Source of the DNA: an uncultured bacterium
Lineage (GTDB): Bacteria; Verrucomicrobiota; Lentisphaeria; Victivallales; UBA1829
Direction: 5' to 3'
Length of the DNA: 64,000 nt
Assembly (NCBI GenBank): GCA_902778895.1
Contig: CACYZF010000008.1
Span: 1 to 64,000, forward strand
Shown: positions 37,121-45,625 of the stretch, one piece after another
Numbering within the stretch: the first letter of the stretch is position 1
How the letters are laid out: each line of letters opens with the position of its first letter
Translations under genes and position numbers: made by a program
The notes under the pieces: model-generated
Told to the model about the DNA's origin: nothing
Seen by the model: only the letters and a program-made list of their open reading frames with translations
Databases searched by the model: none

Positions 37121-39592
37121 TCAGAGGAATCCGCCTGTGCGGCTTTCCCTGCACCGTTTGATCTCATCCGGCGTGCCGCACGCGACGATCCGTCCGCCCG
37201 CCTCGCCGCCGCCCGGTCCCATGTCGATCACATAGTCCGCGTTGCGGATCACGTCGAGATCATGTTCGATCACGACGACCGTCGCGCCGCGGTCGATCAG
37301 TTTCTGGAACACGTCGAGCAGTGTCTGCACGTCCAGCGGATGCAGGCCGATCGTCGGCTCGTCGAATACGAACATGGCGTCAGCCTGGCCGCGTCCGATC
37401 TCGCCGGAGAGCTTCAGCCGCTGCGCCTCGCCGCCGGACAGACTCGGCGTTTCCTCGCCGAGGGTCAGATAGCCCAGGCCGAGGTCATCAAGCGTCTTCA
37501 GTCGCTCATAGACCAGCTTCATCCCCTTGCAGAACTCCAGCGCGGAATGGATGTCCATATCCATCAACTCCGGCATCGTGCGCGATTCGCCGTTCTTCCC
37601 GGCGAGTGGGACCAGCCCCGCCTCCTTTCCGTAACGCGATCCGCGGCACGAAGGACACGGGATGTCGACGTCGGGCAGGAACTGCACGTCGAGATTGATC
37701 TCGCCCGTACCGTCGCAGACCGGACAACGGAGTTTCCCGGTGTTGTAGCTGAAATCGCCCGCCTTGAACCCGTGCGCCTTCGCCTCGGGCGCCCGCGCGA
37801 AGATCTTCCGCAGTTCGTCATGGACGTTCGCGTAGGTCGCCACAGTCGAACGTACGTTGATGCCGATGGGCGTGGCATCGATGAGCTTGACCTGGCGGAT
37901 GCCGTCCGGGTCGACCGTCACGATGTGCTCCGGCGTGCGCCCCTGCCCCGTCGCCGCTTCCAGCGCGGGGATCAGGCTCTCCAGGATCAGCGTCGTCTTG
38001 CCGGAGCCGGACACCCCGGTCACGACCGTAAGCCGTCCCTTCGGGATGTCCACACGCAACGGCTTCACCGTGTGAATCTGCTTTGTTTCGAGGTGGATCC
38101 TGCCGTCTCCGAAGAGCGCGTCGCCGGCTTTTTTCCGAGTCAGCTTCGCGCGTCCGGTCAGGAACGGCGCAATCTTTGAGTTCTTTGAGCGCATGACGGC
38201 GTCGATCACCCCTTCGGCGATCACGCGTCCGCCGTCCGCGCCGGCGGCAGGCCCCATTTCGATGAGGTAGTCCGCTTCGGACAGGATCTGCGTGTCGTGG
38301 TCGACCAGGATCACGGAGTTCCCGTCGGCGATGAGGTCGCGCATCACGCCTTTCAGCCCTTCGATGTTTGCCGGATGCAGCCCGATGCTCGGTTCGTCCA
38401 GTACATACAGCACGCCGGTCGTGCGGTTTCGGACCGCCCGTGCCAGCTGCATGCGCTGGCGTTCGCCCGTAGAGAGTGTGGACGCCGCACGGTCGAGCGT
38501 GAGGTAGTCCAGCCCGAGGTCGATCAGGCGTTTCGCGGCGGAGAAAAACGATTCGCAGATGCTTTCCGCCATCGGGCGCATCGGTTCCGGCAGGGAACCC
38601 GGCACGCCGCCCACCCAGTCCATCAGTTCGAGCAGCGTCATGCGGCAGACGTCCGCGAGGGAGACCCCGCGCAGACGCGGCGCGCGCGCCTTGTCCGACA
38701 GCCTCGAGCCGCCGCACTCCGGGCACACGCTCTGGCGCAGGAATTTCTCCACGCGCTTCATGCCGTTTTCGTCCTTGACTTTCGCGAGGGCGTTTTCCAC
38801 CGTGTACGTCGCGTTGAAATATGTGAAATCCATCTCGCCCGCCGCGCCGTTGGTACGGTTCTGGTAGATCATGTGCTGTTTGACCGGGGGCCCATGAAAC
38901 ACGATGTCGCGCTCCTTCGCGGTCAGCTCGCGGAACGGCACGTCGGTCCGTACGCCGAGTTCGCGCGCGATATCCTTCATCAGCGACCACATGAGCGTCT
39001 GCCACGGCCGCACCGCGCCCTCGTCGATCGTCAGCGACTCGTCCGGCACCAGCGTAGATTCGTCCACCACGTTCACGATGCCCGTCCCGTCGCAGTTCCG
39101 GCACGCGCCCTGGCTGTTGAACGCCAATTCCTCCGCCCCCGGCGGGAAGAACTTCGCGCCGCATTCGGGGCAGACCAGCTCCTGTTCCGCGGCGACCGCC
39201 AGCGTCGGCGGATGGTAATGCCCGTTCGGGCAGCGGTGGCAGGAGAGCCGCGAGAACATCAGCCGCAGGCTGTTGAGCAGTTCCGTCCCGGTGCCGAACG
39301 TGCTGCGGATGCCCGGCACGCCCGGCCGCTGATGCAGAGCCAGCGCCGCCGGGACGTACAGCACGTCGTCCACCTGCGCCTTCGCAGCCTGCGTCATGCG
39401 TCGCCGCGTGTAGGTCGAGAGGGATTCCAGGTAACGGCGCGAGCCCTCCGCGTACAGCACGCCGAGCGCGAGCGACGACTTGCCGGACCCGGACACACCC
39501 GCGATCCCGACGATCTGATAAAGAGGGATATCGACGTCGATATTCTTCAGGTTGTGAACGCGCGCCCCGCGCACCACTATTTTGTTCTGCAT
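37121..39592 (-). CDS. Short UvrA paralogue (excinuclease ABC subunit A-like ATPase)
   Basis: An 823-residue double ABC ATPase, shorter than standard UvrA (about 940). The first Walker A is GVSGSGKSSLA and the second is GVSGSGKTTLI. Signatures STGERQRMQLA and LSGGEAQRLKL, and Walker B runs LYVLDEPSIGLHP and MFVFDEPTIGLHP, are intact. Zinc modules include CPECGAKF, CRNCDGTG and CPVCDGTG with CPSCRGSR. FGTGTELLNSLRLMFSRL replaces the usual STVGT-type segment, which points to the UvrA-like class found beside the true uvrA and sometimes linked to drug tolerance. Confidence 0.88.
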   Translation of the reverse strand: MQNKIVVRGARVHNLKNIDVDIPLYQIVGIAGVSGSGKSSLALGVLYAEGSRRYLESLSTYTRRRMTQAAKAQVDDVLYVPAALALHQRPGVPGIRSTFGTGTELLNSLRLMFSRLSCHRCPNGHYHPPTLAVAAEQELVCPECGAKFFPPGAEELAFNSQGACRNCDGTGIVNVVDESTLVPDESLTIDEGAVRPWQTLMWSLMKDIARELGVRTDVPFRELTAKERDIVFHGPPVKQHMIYQNRTNGAAGEMDFTYFNATYTVENALAKVKDENGMKRVEKFLRQSVCPECGGSRLSDKARAPRLRGVSLADVCRMTLLELMDWVGGVPGSLPEPMRPMAESICESFFSAAKRLIDLGLDYLTLDRAASTLSTGERQRMQLARAVRNRTTGVLYVLDEPSIGLHPANIEGLKGVMRDLIADGNSVILVDHDTQILSEADYLIEMGPAAGADGGRVIAEGVIDAVMRSKNSKIAPFLTGRAKLTRKKAGDALFGDGRIHLETKQIHTVKPLRVDIPKGRLTVVTGVSGSGKTTLILESLIPALEAATGQGRTPEHIVTVDPDGIRQVKLIDATPIGINVRSTVATYANVHDELRKIFARAPEAKAHGFKAGDFSYNTGKLRCPVCDGTGEINLDVQFLPDVDIPCPSCRGSRYGKEAGLVPLAGKNGESRTMPELMDMDIHSALEFCKGMKLVYERLKTLDDLGLGYLTLGEETPSLSGGEAQRLKLSGEIGRGQADAMFVFDEPTIGLHPLDVQTLLDVFQKLIDRGATVVVIEHDLDVIRNADYVIDMGPGGGEAGGRIVACGTPDEIKRCRESRTGGFL

Positions 39593-39680
39593 CCGGGTCT
39601 CCTGTGTTTGCGGTTCTGCCTAACGTTATAATGTACCTCCATTTGCCCGAAAATACAATCCGCAATGACATGTTTCCGGC

Positions 39681-39708
39681 TTGATTTTCGGCTGAAGCCT
39701 GCTATAGT
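39681..39708 (+). promoter_or_regulatory. Promoter of the cytosolic GH43 gene
   Basis: TTGATT (39681-39686), 16 bp, TATAGT (39703-39708), about 82 bp before the start. Confidence 0.6.
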
Positions 39709-39790
39709 AACCTGTATCATTTCGCACGCATCAACAATCAAACTGTTTCCCGCCCGCAACCGGCGGGGCTTCGACAAGGAGAATCCCATC

Positions 39791-40762
39791 ATGGCGCAGC
39801 AGAGAAAGCCGCTCATCACCCACATGTTCACCGCGGACCCGTCCGCCCACGTCTTCAACGACAAGCTCTACATCTACCCGTCGCACGACATCCCGCACAA
39901 CGGCGAGGATAACGACAACGGCGACGAGTACCAGATGGAGGACTACCATGTCTTCCGCATGGACAATGAGACCGCCGATCCGGTCGACTGCGGCCTCGCG
40001 CTGTCGCAGTACGACGTGCCGTGGGTCAGCACGCAGATGTGGGCGCCGGACGTCGCGTTCAGGAACGGCAAATACTACCTCGTTTTCCCCGCCCGCGACA
40101 AGGACGGCAATTTCCGTCTCGGCATCGCCATCAGCGACAAGCCGGAAGGCCCGTTCAAGCCTGAACCGGAATGCATCAAGGGCAGTTTCAGCATCGACCC
40201 GTGCGCGTTCGAGGACGAGGACGGCAAGGTCTACATGTGCTTCGGCGGCCTCTGGGGCGGCCAGCTCGAAAAGTACCGCACCGGCAAGTTCGATCCGAAC
40301 GGCACGGAGCCCGCGAAGGACGAGAACGCCGTCTGCCCGAAGATCGCCCTCATGAAGGACAACATGCTCGAGTTCGCCGAGACGCCGCGCGACATCGTGA
40401 TTCTGGACGAAAACGGCGCGCCGATCAAGGCGGGCGACGAGGACCGCCGCTACTTCGAGGACCCGTGGATGTTCAAGTACAAAGGCAAATACTACTTCAC
40501 CTACTCCACCGGCACCACGCACTACATCGTCTACGCCGTGGCGGACAATCCGTACGGGCCGTTCACGTATCAGGGACGCATCCTGGAGCCCGTGCTCGGC
40601 TGGACCACGCACCACTCCATCCTGGAATACCACGGCAAGTGGTATCTCTTCTACCACGACTGCGAGCTGTCGAACGGCATCAACCACCGCCGCAACGTGA
40701 AGTTCACCGAGCTGAACTTCGACGCTTCGGGCAAGATCATAACGATCTTCCCCTACAAATGA
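39791..40762 (+). CDS. Cytoplasmic GH43 glycosidase
   Basis: A 323-residue five-bladed propeller enzyme without a signal peptide. It opens ITHMFTADPSAHVFNDKLYI with the catalytic-base aspartate region, then SIDPCAFEDEDGKVYMCFGG, and RRYFEDPWMFKYKGKYYFTY with the acid glutamate. It ends with the conserved histidine stretch TTHHSILEYHGKWYLFYHD. The start at 39791 has AAGGAG at the right distance. Family members release xylose or arabinose from oligosaccharides already taken into the cell, fitting the GH51 and secreted GH43 genes nearby. Confidence 0.92.
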   Translation: MAQQRKPLITHMFTADPSAHVFNDKLYIYPSHDIPHNGEDNDNGDEYQMEDYHVFRMDNETADPVDCGLALSQYDVPWVSTQMWAPDVAFRNGKYYLVFPARDKDGNFRLGIAISDKPEGPFKPEPECIKGSFSIDPCAFEDEDGKVYMCFGGLWGGQLEKYRTGKFDPNGTEPAKDENAVCPKIALMKDNMLEFAETPRDIVILDENGAPIKAGDEDRRYFEDPWMFKYKGKYYFTYSTGTTHYIVYAVADNPYGPFTYQGRILEPVLGWTTHHSILEYHGKWYLFYHDCELSNGINHRRNVKFTELNFDASGKIITIFPYK

Positions 40763-40772
40763 GTTGAATTCC

Positions 40773-40807
40773 GGGCGGGCTCGCAAAAACGGGTCCGCCC
40801 TTTTTTT
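40773..40807 (+). terminator. Rho-independent terminator
   Basis: GGGCGGGCTCG and CGGGTCCGCCC form an 11-bp stem (with GT pairs) around CAAAAA, followed by seven T. It ends the GH43 transcript. Confidence 0.88.
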
Positions 40808-40846
40808 GAAACGAGCAAACGCCTGAACACAAGGAAAGCCTGTCGC

Positions 40847-41653
40847 ATGAAATATACATTCTCCGCTCCGGTCCACACTCGAAAGGGTTCGTTGTCCTCC
40901 ATGAAAAGCCGCCTGTTCGTTTTCGTGGCGGCGGTCATGCTGGCCCTTTCTACTGCGTGCAGTACGACAGATTGCGTGGACGCGACGCCGCCCGGATTCG
41001 TGTATCTCGCAGAAGCCGTGCCGGACGCAATCCTGGAGATCCGCTACTACTCCACATACAATTTCATCGGTGACCGCATCCACGGTTACGAACGCCCCAC
41101 GCCGCTCCTCACTGTCGAGGCGGCGGAAGCTCTGAAGGCCGTGAGCGATGAGCTGCTTCCGATGGGCTATCGGCTGAAGATTTACGATTCCTACCGGCCC
41201 CAGCGCGCCGTCGACCACTTCGTCGAATGGGCGAAACGGATGGACGACACGCGGATGAAGGAGTATTTCTACCCCGACCTCGACAAGTCCGTTCTGTTCG
41301 CGCAGGTGTACATCGCAGAGAAATCGGGACACAGCCGCGGCAGCACAGTGGACCTCACGCTGTTCGACATGAAGACCGGAAAGGAAGTCGATATGGGCGG
41401 CACTTTCGACTGGTTCGGCCCCGAAAGCCATCCCGACTGGGGCGGCGACCCCGAATCGAAACGGTACACGGGCAGATTCCCCGAAGGCACGCCGAAGTCC
41501 CGAAAGATCAGCGAGGCGCAGTTCCACAACCGCATGGTGCTCCGATCGGTCATGCTGAAACACGGCTTCAAACCGATTGACACGGAGTGGTGGCACTTCA
41601 CGCTCGAAAACGAACCATATCCGGACACCTATTTCGATTATCCTGTCCGGTAA
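40847..41653 (+). CDS. D-alanyl-D-alanine dipeptidase family lipoprotein (VanX/DdpX-like)
   Basis: A 268-residue zinc peptidase of the VanX family. The zinc site is SGHSRGSTVDLTL (His and Asp) and the distal EWWH near the C-terminus supplies the catalytic Glu and third ligand; YDSYRPQRAVDHFV is the substrate arginine region. A lipobox ALSTAC lies near residue 38, so a start at 40901 is also possible, although 40847 has the better ribosome site (AAGGAAAG). No vanH or vanA is nearby, so cell-wall turnover is more likely than vancomycin resistance. Confidence 0.88.
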   Translation: MKYTFSAPVHTRKGSLSSMKSRLFVFVAAVMLALSTACSTTDCVDATPPGFVYLAEAVPDAILEIRYYSTYNFIGDRIHGYERPTPLLTVEAAEALKAVSDELLPMGYRLKIYDSYRPQRAVDHFVEWAKRMDDTRMKEYFYPDLDKSVLFAQVYIAEKSGHSRGSTVDLTLFDMKTGKEVDMGGTFDWFGPESHPDWGGDPESKRYTGRFPEGTPKSRKISEAQFHNRMVLRSVMLKHGFKPIDTEWWHFTLENEPYPDTYFDYPVR

Positions 41654-41699
41654 CGCCGCACAACCAGGGTAAAATGCCGAAACTTCGCGAAAATGAGGC

Positions 41700-41728
41700 A
41701 AAAAAAAGGCCATCCGTGACGGACAGCC
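41700..41728 (-). terminator. Minus-strand terminator beyond the tRNA remnant
   Basis: On the minus strand GGCTGTCCGT pairs with ACGGATGGCC (one internal mismatch pair) and is followed by eight T. It sits 13 bp past the 3' end of the tRNA fragment and was probably the terminator of the original tRNA gene. Confidence 0.75.
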
Positions 41729-41740
41729 CTGAAAAATCAT

Positions 41741-41787
41741 TGGTAGCGGGGGTTGGAATCGAACCAACGGCCTCCAGGTTATGAGCC
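41741..41787 (-). tRNA. 3' half of a CAU-anticodon tRNA (tRNA-Met/Ile2 type), left attachment site
   Basis: The minus strand carries the anticodon loop CTCATAA, a full T-arm (GTTGG, TTCGATT, CCAAC), the 3' acceptor strand CCCCGCT and an encoded ACCA. The 5' half needed to pair with it (AGCGGGG and a D-arm) is missing; integrase-region sequence takes its place. This is the expected attL scar of an element integrated into the 3' half of a tRNA gene, with the complete tRNA rebuilt at the far right end outside this window. Confidence 0.85.
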
Positions 41788-41813
41788 AACTGATTTAACC
41801 TCAGTTTTCTTTT

Positions 41814-41864
41814 TTTGCGTACATTTTGCGTACATTATACAGTCGCATAGCAGTCAAACGACTG
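41814..41864 (+). promoter_or_regulatory. Repeats upstream of the integrase, possible arm-type binding sites
   Basis: TTTGCGTACATT occurs twice, at 41814-41825 and 41825-41836, with an 11-bp period. CAGTCG (41840-41845) is inverted as CGACTG (41859-41864), with a further CAGTC at 41851. They lie between the attachment site and the integrase start, where tyrosine integrases and excisionases bind. Confidence 0.5.
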
Positions 41865-41866
41865 TT

Positions 41867-43189
41867 ATGAAGCGTTACTGTGGATCTATCGTCAAAAGAG
41901 GGAGCTGCTATCATTGGCGGTTCAGAAATGAAGAAGGGTTGTTCACCTCACGTGTTGTGAGAAACGAGGCTGGCAGCAAAGTAACAAATCTTGCCGAAGC
42001 TGAAAAGATCGTGATCAACTGGTCTTCTGAACTCTTATCTCTCCGGAATCTGAAGAGCAAAGAGGAAACGATCCTGAAGATTGCAGAGGTCAAATCCCTT
42101 CTGAAAGTCTGCCGTATCCCATTGGCGGAACTGGAAGAAGCCTTCTTTAATCATCCATCAGCACCAACCGTTTCCCCCAAGCATCGAAAGACTTATCATT
42201 CCGTTTTGAACACACTGACGAATTTTGCCAGTCAGATTCAGGTGGAAACGGTAGCAGACGTTACCGAAGAGGTAGCGCAGTCTTTCTTATCGTACTACTG
42301 GAGCAGAGGGATTTCGCCGAAGACGTATAACAGCGTCCTCGACATCCTGAGGTGCGTGTTCCGTCTTATGAACAAGGACAACAACCCGTTTGACAGCTTC
42401 AAGAAAAAGGTTTGCCATACGGAGGAACGTGTAGCTTTCACGGTCGAACAGCTTCAGAAGATCTGGGACACGCTTACCTCCCCTACCTACCACATGCTGC
42501 ACAAAGAGGAAATGATCGTCCTTTACAAACTGGCGCTTTATACTGGCGCTCGTTGTGGCGATCTCTGTCTGTTGCGCTGGTCCTCGGTCGATATGCAGAA
42601 CAGGGTTATCCGGTTCATGCCCCACAAAACGGCTCACAGCAGCCATAAGACCGTGGAAATTCCGATTGGTGACGTTCTTTATGAAGCGTTGTCTTCGCTG
42701 GACCAGAGTACCGACTATGTTCTTCCGAATGTCGCATATCGGTATCAGCATAATTCAGGTGGCATATCAAGGGACACGAAGAAACTGTTGGTAGCAGCTG
42801 GACTGAAACCGAACGATTCCGGAACAACTCGGCGCGTCCTTGCTGTTTCGAGAATGGGCTTTCACGGATTCAGGCATACGGCAGCGTCTATGATGATCTG
42901 CAATGGTGTCAATCCTCTGGTCGTACGCGATCTTCTGGGACATACCTCAGTCGATATGACGGCGCACTATACGCACGTTAATCTGGAAACGAAAAGAGAA
43001 GCGTTGCAAAACCTGAACGTTCTCCCGTGTCTTCCTCAACCGAAGCTCATCGGAGGAGAGAAGTCCATCGCTGAAACAATCAGGGAACTCAGCACAGAAA
43101 AGCTTGCCGTTCTCGGGCACTGGCTGGACGACAATCTCACGACAACTCAAAAGGAAAAACTGAGCGAGTTACTGATCTTTGCTGTATAA
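41867..43189 (+). CDS. int: Tyrosine recombinase (integrase)
   Basis: A 440-residue phage-type integrase. The core-binding region includes YHSVLNTLTNFASQ and SPKTYNSVLDILRCVF. The catalytic domain shows the first arginine in YTGARCGDLCLLRW, a lysine in MPHKTAHSSHKTVEI, HGFRHTAAS (HxxR), LGHTSVDMTAHY (histidine) and the nucleophile tyrosine in AHYTHV. The start at 41867 (MKRYCGSIVKRG) excludes an artificial extension across the tRNA fragment. It lies 80 bp from attL and points into the element. GC content drops from here on, marking the island boundary. Confidence 0.95.
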   Translation: MKRYCGSIVKRGSCYHWRFRNEEGLFTSRVVRNEAGSKVTNLAEAEKIVINWSSELLSLRNLKSKEETILKIAEVKSLLKVCRIPLAELEEAFFNHPSAPTVSPKHRKTYHSVLNTLTNFASQIQVETVADVTEEVAQSFLSYYWSRGISPKTYNSVLDILRCVFRLMNKDNNPFDSFKKKVCHTEERVAFTVEQLQKIWDTLTSPTYHMLHKEEMIVLYKLALYTGARCGDLCLLRWSSVDMQNRVIRFMPHKTAHSSHKTVEIPIGDVLYEALSSLDQSTDYVLPNVAYRYQHNSGGISRDTKKLLVAAGLKPNDSGTTRRVLAVSRMGFHGFRHTAASMMICNGVNPLVVRDLLGHTSVDMTAHYTHVNLETKREALQNLNVLPCLPQPKLIGGEKSIAETIRELSTEKLAVLGHWLDDNLTTTQKEKLSELLIFAV

Positions 43190-43224
43190 AGCGCCCAGAA
43201 AAAGCTAATCAACAAAACCATACG

Positions 43225-43251
43225 GGAGGTTGCCCTTCGTGGGCAACCTCC
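43225..43251. terminator. Strong hairpin between converging genes
   Basis: GGAGGTTGCCC (43225-43235) and GGGCAACCTCC (43241-43251) form a perfect 11-bp stem with a TTCGT loop. There is no T tract, but its place between the integrase and the opposing operon suggests transcription termination. Confidence 0.55.
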
Positions 43252-43289
43252 TACTCGATTTCGCCTATACGGGTAAAGCTTTTCACGGA

Positions 43290-43454
43290 TTATTGATCCA
43301 ATCCGTCGATGAAATCCCTGACGATCCTGCCGCATTCAACCGGCTTCTGTTCGTAGATCATGTGGTCTCCGGGCTTGTTCTTCGCCCAGATGAGATTGGG
43401 GACCAGAAGCATGACCAGGTAAATGAACCCAACATAAGAAAAGCCGAAACGCAT
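43290..43454 (-). CDS. Small membrane protein, possibly truncated
   Basis: A 54-residue protein starting MRFGFSYVGFIYLVMLLVPN, preceded by GAGGAG. The hydrophobic N-terminus with LIWAKNKP matches the opening of a family of uncharacterised Firmicutes membrane proteins as I recall it; those are much longer, so this copy may be cut short. It starts 13 bp after the DUF1275 gene and is probably in the same operon. Confidence 0.5.
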   Translation of the reverse strand: MRFGFSYVGFIYLVMLLVPNLIWAKNKPGDHMIYEQKPVECGRIVRDFIDGLDQ

Positions 43455-43467
43455 TTGCCGTTTCTCC

Positions 43468-44151
43468 TCACGTCTGTTGGAGCTTTTTTTCAACGGAAAT
43501 CATCCAGAGCACAACGCAGAAGACAATCGGAATGATAAATACTGCATATGGTGAAACGTCTCTGAATGCAAAAGCCCCGATCACAGCTCCGAACACAAAG
43601 GAAAGAATCACAAGGTAATAGTGTTTGGCTTTATAGATTTCCTCGGGGTTGTGGTGAAACAGCCCGGAGAACAGAGCGTTGGTCCCCTTTCGCAAGTTTC
43701 CGGTACATGTAGTCGAAACAAACGGAAGGCCGTGAACATGCTGGAATGCCCGGACCTGCATAGCACAGATGAACGAGATCATTCCGTTGACCAAAAGATT
43801 CCAGTCGCCCGAAGGAATGAAGGCGACAGGCAGCAGAACGACGATTTCGAGGAAAAGCACAAATTGTTTCCAGGAAAGATTCCAAGGCAGGCGAATTTTC
43901 TCATGAATGATGTTTGCAACTAGAATGCCAGCACCGTATGCGGAAATGGCGAACAGGTATCTGCCGCAGTTTAGCCAGTGCCCGGCAGCAAGATTCATTC
44001 CGAGCAAAACCATGTTTCCCGTGATAGCGTTGGCGAAGACGTGCCCCCGCAGCATGTAGGAATAAATATCAAGCAGTCCGGCCGCAAAGGTCAAAAGACA
44101 TGCGACCGGAAGGCTCTCACCCTGATGTGTCTGTTCGGACACCATCTCCAC
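43468..44151 (-). CDS. DUF1275 (YoaK-like) membrane protein
   Basis: A 227-residue protein with about six membrane helices. The first half is typical of DUF1275: LLTFAAGLLDIYSYMLRGHV and FANAITGNMVLLGMNLAAG. The fourth segment has GLPFVSTTCTGNLRKGTNAL. The function of the family is unknown. It lies 41 bp downstream of the Nudix gene on the same strand, so the two are probably co-transcribed. Confidence 0.88.
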   Translation of the reverse strand: MEMVSEQTHQGESLPVACLLTFAAGLLDIYSYMLRGHVFANAITGNMVLLGMNLAAGHWLNCGRYLFAISAYGAGILVANIIHEKIRLPWNLSWKQFVLFLEIVVLLPVAFIPSGDWNLLVNGMISFICAMQVRAFQHVHGLPFVSTTCTGNLRKGTNALFSGLFHHNPEEIYKAKHYYLVILSFVFGAVIGAFAFRDVSPYAVFIIPIVFCVVLWMISVEKKLQQT

Positions 44152-44192
44152 GTTCCTCTGATAATCTTCGTCTCCGCCTTATCCGATACAGC

Positions 44193-44762
44193 TTAATTCT
44201 TGTTCAGGTAAAGGAACTTCCACAGAGGCGCGACGTGAAGTGCCTGAATGAAGTCTCCGCGCAGGAGCATTTCCGGGATTGTTTCAACCGGAAAAAGCTT
44301 CACATCGAAGCTTTCGCCTGCGTCTAGATTGGGCTCGCCGATTCTCTTCACACCTTGTGCCAGGAAACAATATGTCCGGTTGTTCGTGCTACCCGGATTG
44401 CCGCTGAGCGTATCCAGCAGAGTCCATTCGCCACCACCATACCCCGTTTCTTCAAGCAATTCGCGTTGTGCACCCGAAAGTGGCGAGGAATCGCTCTTTT
44501 CTAGTACGCCGCAGGGAATTTCCCATGCCGCACACCCGATTCCGTGGCGATACTGTTTCTCAAGAATCATCATGCCGTCATCCGTTATGGCAATGACATT
44601 CACCCAGTCGGGATATTCCAGCACATAGTATTCAGGAACAATCCGGCCATCGGGAAGTCGCAGACTTTCTCGCCTCACGGTCATCCATGGTCTCCGAATG
44701 AGATACTCCGATTCCAAGACCTTCCACTGGCTGCTTTTCGTCAGTTCTTTTTTTTTAGGCAT
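44193..44762 (-). CDS. Nudix hydrolase, ADP-ribose pyrophosphatase-like
   Basis: A 189-residue member of the Nudix family, which cleaves nucleoside diphosphates linked to another moiety. The Nudix box is GVLEKSDSSPLSGAQRELLE followed by ETGYGG. REL-EETGY is intact, but the first acidic position is aspartate and the spacing to R is one residue longer than the consensus. WEIPCG precedes it, as in ADP-ribose pyrophosphatases. Its promoter region carries the 14-bp repeat array. Confidence 0.88.
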   Translation of the reverse strand: MPKKKELTKSSQWKVLESEYLIRRPWMTVRRESLRLPDGRIVPEYYVLEYPDWVNVIAITDDGMMILEKQYRHGIGCAAWEIPCGVLEKSDSSPLSGAQRELLEETGYGGGEWTLLDTLSGNPGSTNNRTYCFLAQGVKRIGEPNLDAGESFDVKLFPVETIPEMLLRGDFIQALHVAPLWKFLYLNKN

Positions 44763-44791
44763 TTCATCCTCCTGGTCTTTTCCGTCTCCGC

Positions 44792-44946
44792 CCCGACGTT
44801 TTTTTTACCGATGTTTTCTACTGACGTTTTGTGCTCGGTGAGAGCTTTTTACCGACGTTGTATTACCGATGCTTTTTCACCGATGCTTTTTCACCGATGT
44901 TTGAGCTTATTACCGATGCTGTATTACTGACGCTCTATTGCCGACG
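44792..44946. repeat. Degenerate 14-bp tandem repeat array (TACCGAYG units)
   Basis: Ten copies of (A/G)C(C/T)GA(C/T)G start at 44792, 44807, 44820, 44851, 44865, 44879, 44893, 44912, 44926 and 44940. Most are exactly 14 bp apart, each followed by a T-rich spacer. The full best unit is ACCGATGCTTTTTC. The array fills the gap between the ptuB stop and the Nudix start. It has no CRISPR-like spacers. It could be a protein-binding array or a slippage-generated minisatellite. Confidence 0.75.
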
Positions 44947-44965
44947 TTTGAGATATCGTCTATTG

Positions 44966-45625
44966 TCACGAAACGACTTTTTCTCCGTAATAATGGAAAA
45001 GCGCAGTGATGAAGGGAACCTTAGTACGGCTGTCATTCAAATATGACATCCGATCTTCATTGGAACAGTCTTTCAGCCACAGAAAACCATTCAGAAGATT
45101 CAACCGATCCCTTATCAGACAAGGGGCATTCAAACCGAATACCTTAATTGTGAATTGAGCTCGTTTCTGTTCGGTTTCGGTGAGACCGCTTCTGACATGC
45201 ACTTTCCCACTTTCAGCGAAGACAAAGAAGTGTTCCGGATTTTCCTTGCACGGATTAATCAAGTCGGCGTATTCGTTCTTTTCCCGAATCACAGCGTCCT
45301 TACGATGACCGCAGATCTGACCATTATTGCAGGAAAGGAACAGGTTTTCCCAAACAAAGGTCAAGTCAGGACAAAACGAGGAATCTTTTCTCTGGAAATG
45401 TTCAATATGACCATCCCATTTGTCTTCCTGTTCGTCGCCGACATCACGAATCGTACGTTCGCAGTATGCACAGCGACAGTCCTGCATGACCAGCAGGGCA
45501 TCTCTGACGGTTTTCTTGTCCTTTGTGGAGAAGTGGTCCCAATCAATGGAAGGCTTTGCTTTTCGAGCTTTCTGCAAAGCTTCCGGTTCTGGATATGGAC
45601 GGGTCAGGTGGTGCATTATTTCCAC
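44966..45625 (-). CDS. ptuB: HNH endonuclease of a Septu-like defence pair (PtuB-like)
   Basis: A 219-residue nuclease of the TIGR02646/PtuB type. The HNH core reads CRCAYCERTI, then GHIEHFQRK and NLFLSCNNGQICGHRKD, giving the paired cysteines and the catalytic histidine. PtuB is the DNA- or RNA-cutting effector of the Septu anti-phage system and of some retron systems. It overlaps the ATPase gene by 10 bp, the usual ptuA-ptuB order. No reverse transcriptase is nearby, so this is Septu rather than a retron. Confidence 0.85.
   Translation of the reverse strand: MEIMHHLTRPYPEPEALQKARKAKPSIDWDHFSTKDKKTVRDALLVMQDCRCAYCERTIRDVGDEQEDKWDGHIEHFQRKDSSFCPDLTFVWENLFLSCNNGQICGHRKDAVIREKNEYADLINPCKENPEHFFVFAESGKVHVRSGLTETEQKRAQFTIKVFGLNAPCLIRDRLNLLNGFLWLKDCSNEDRMSYLNDSRTKVPFITALFHYYGEKVVS

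Noticed and set aside
40847..41653. Vancomycin resistance cluster
   Set aside because: Only a VanX-like lipoprotein is present; vanH, vanA and vanRS are missing, and such dipeptidases also serve cell-wall recycling.
41753..41866. N-terminal extension of the integrase across the tRNA fragment
   Set aside because: That stretch is the tRNA 3' half and promoter region; homology to integrases begins after the ATG at 41867.
44792..44946. CRISPR array
   Set aside because: Units are 14 bp with 7-bp spacers, degenerate, and there are no cas genes.
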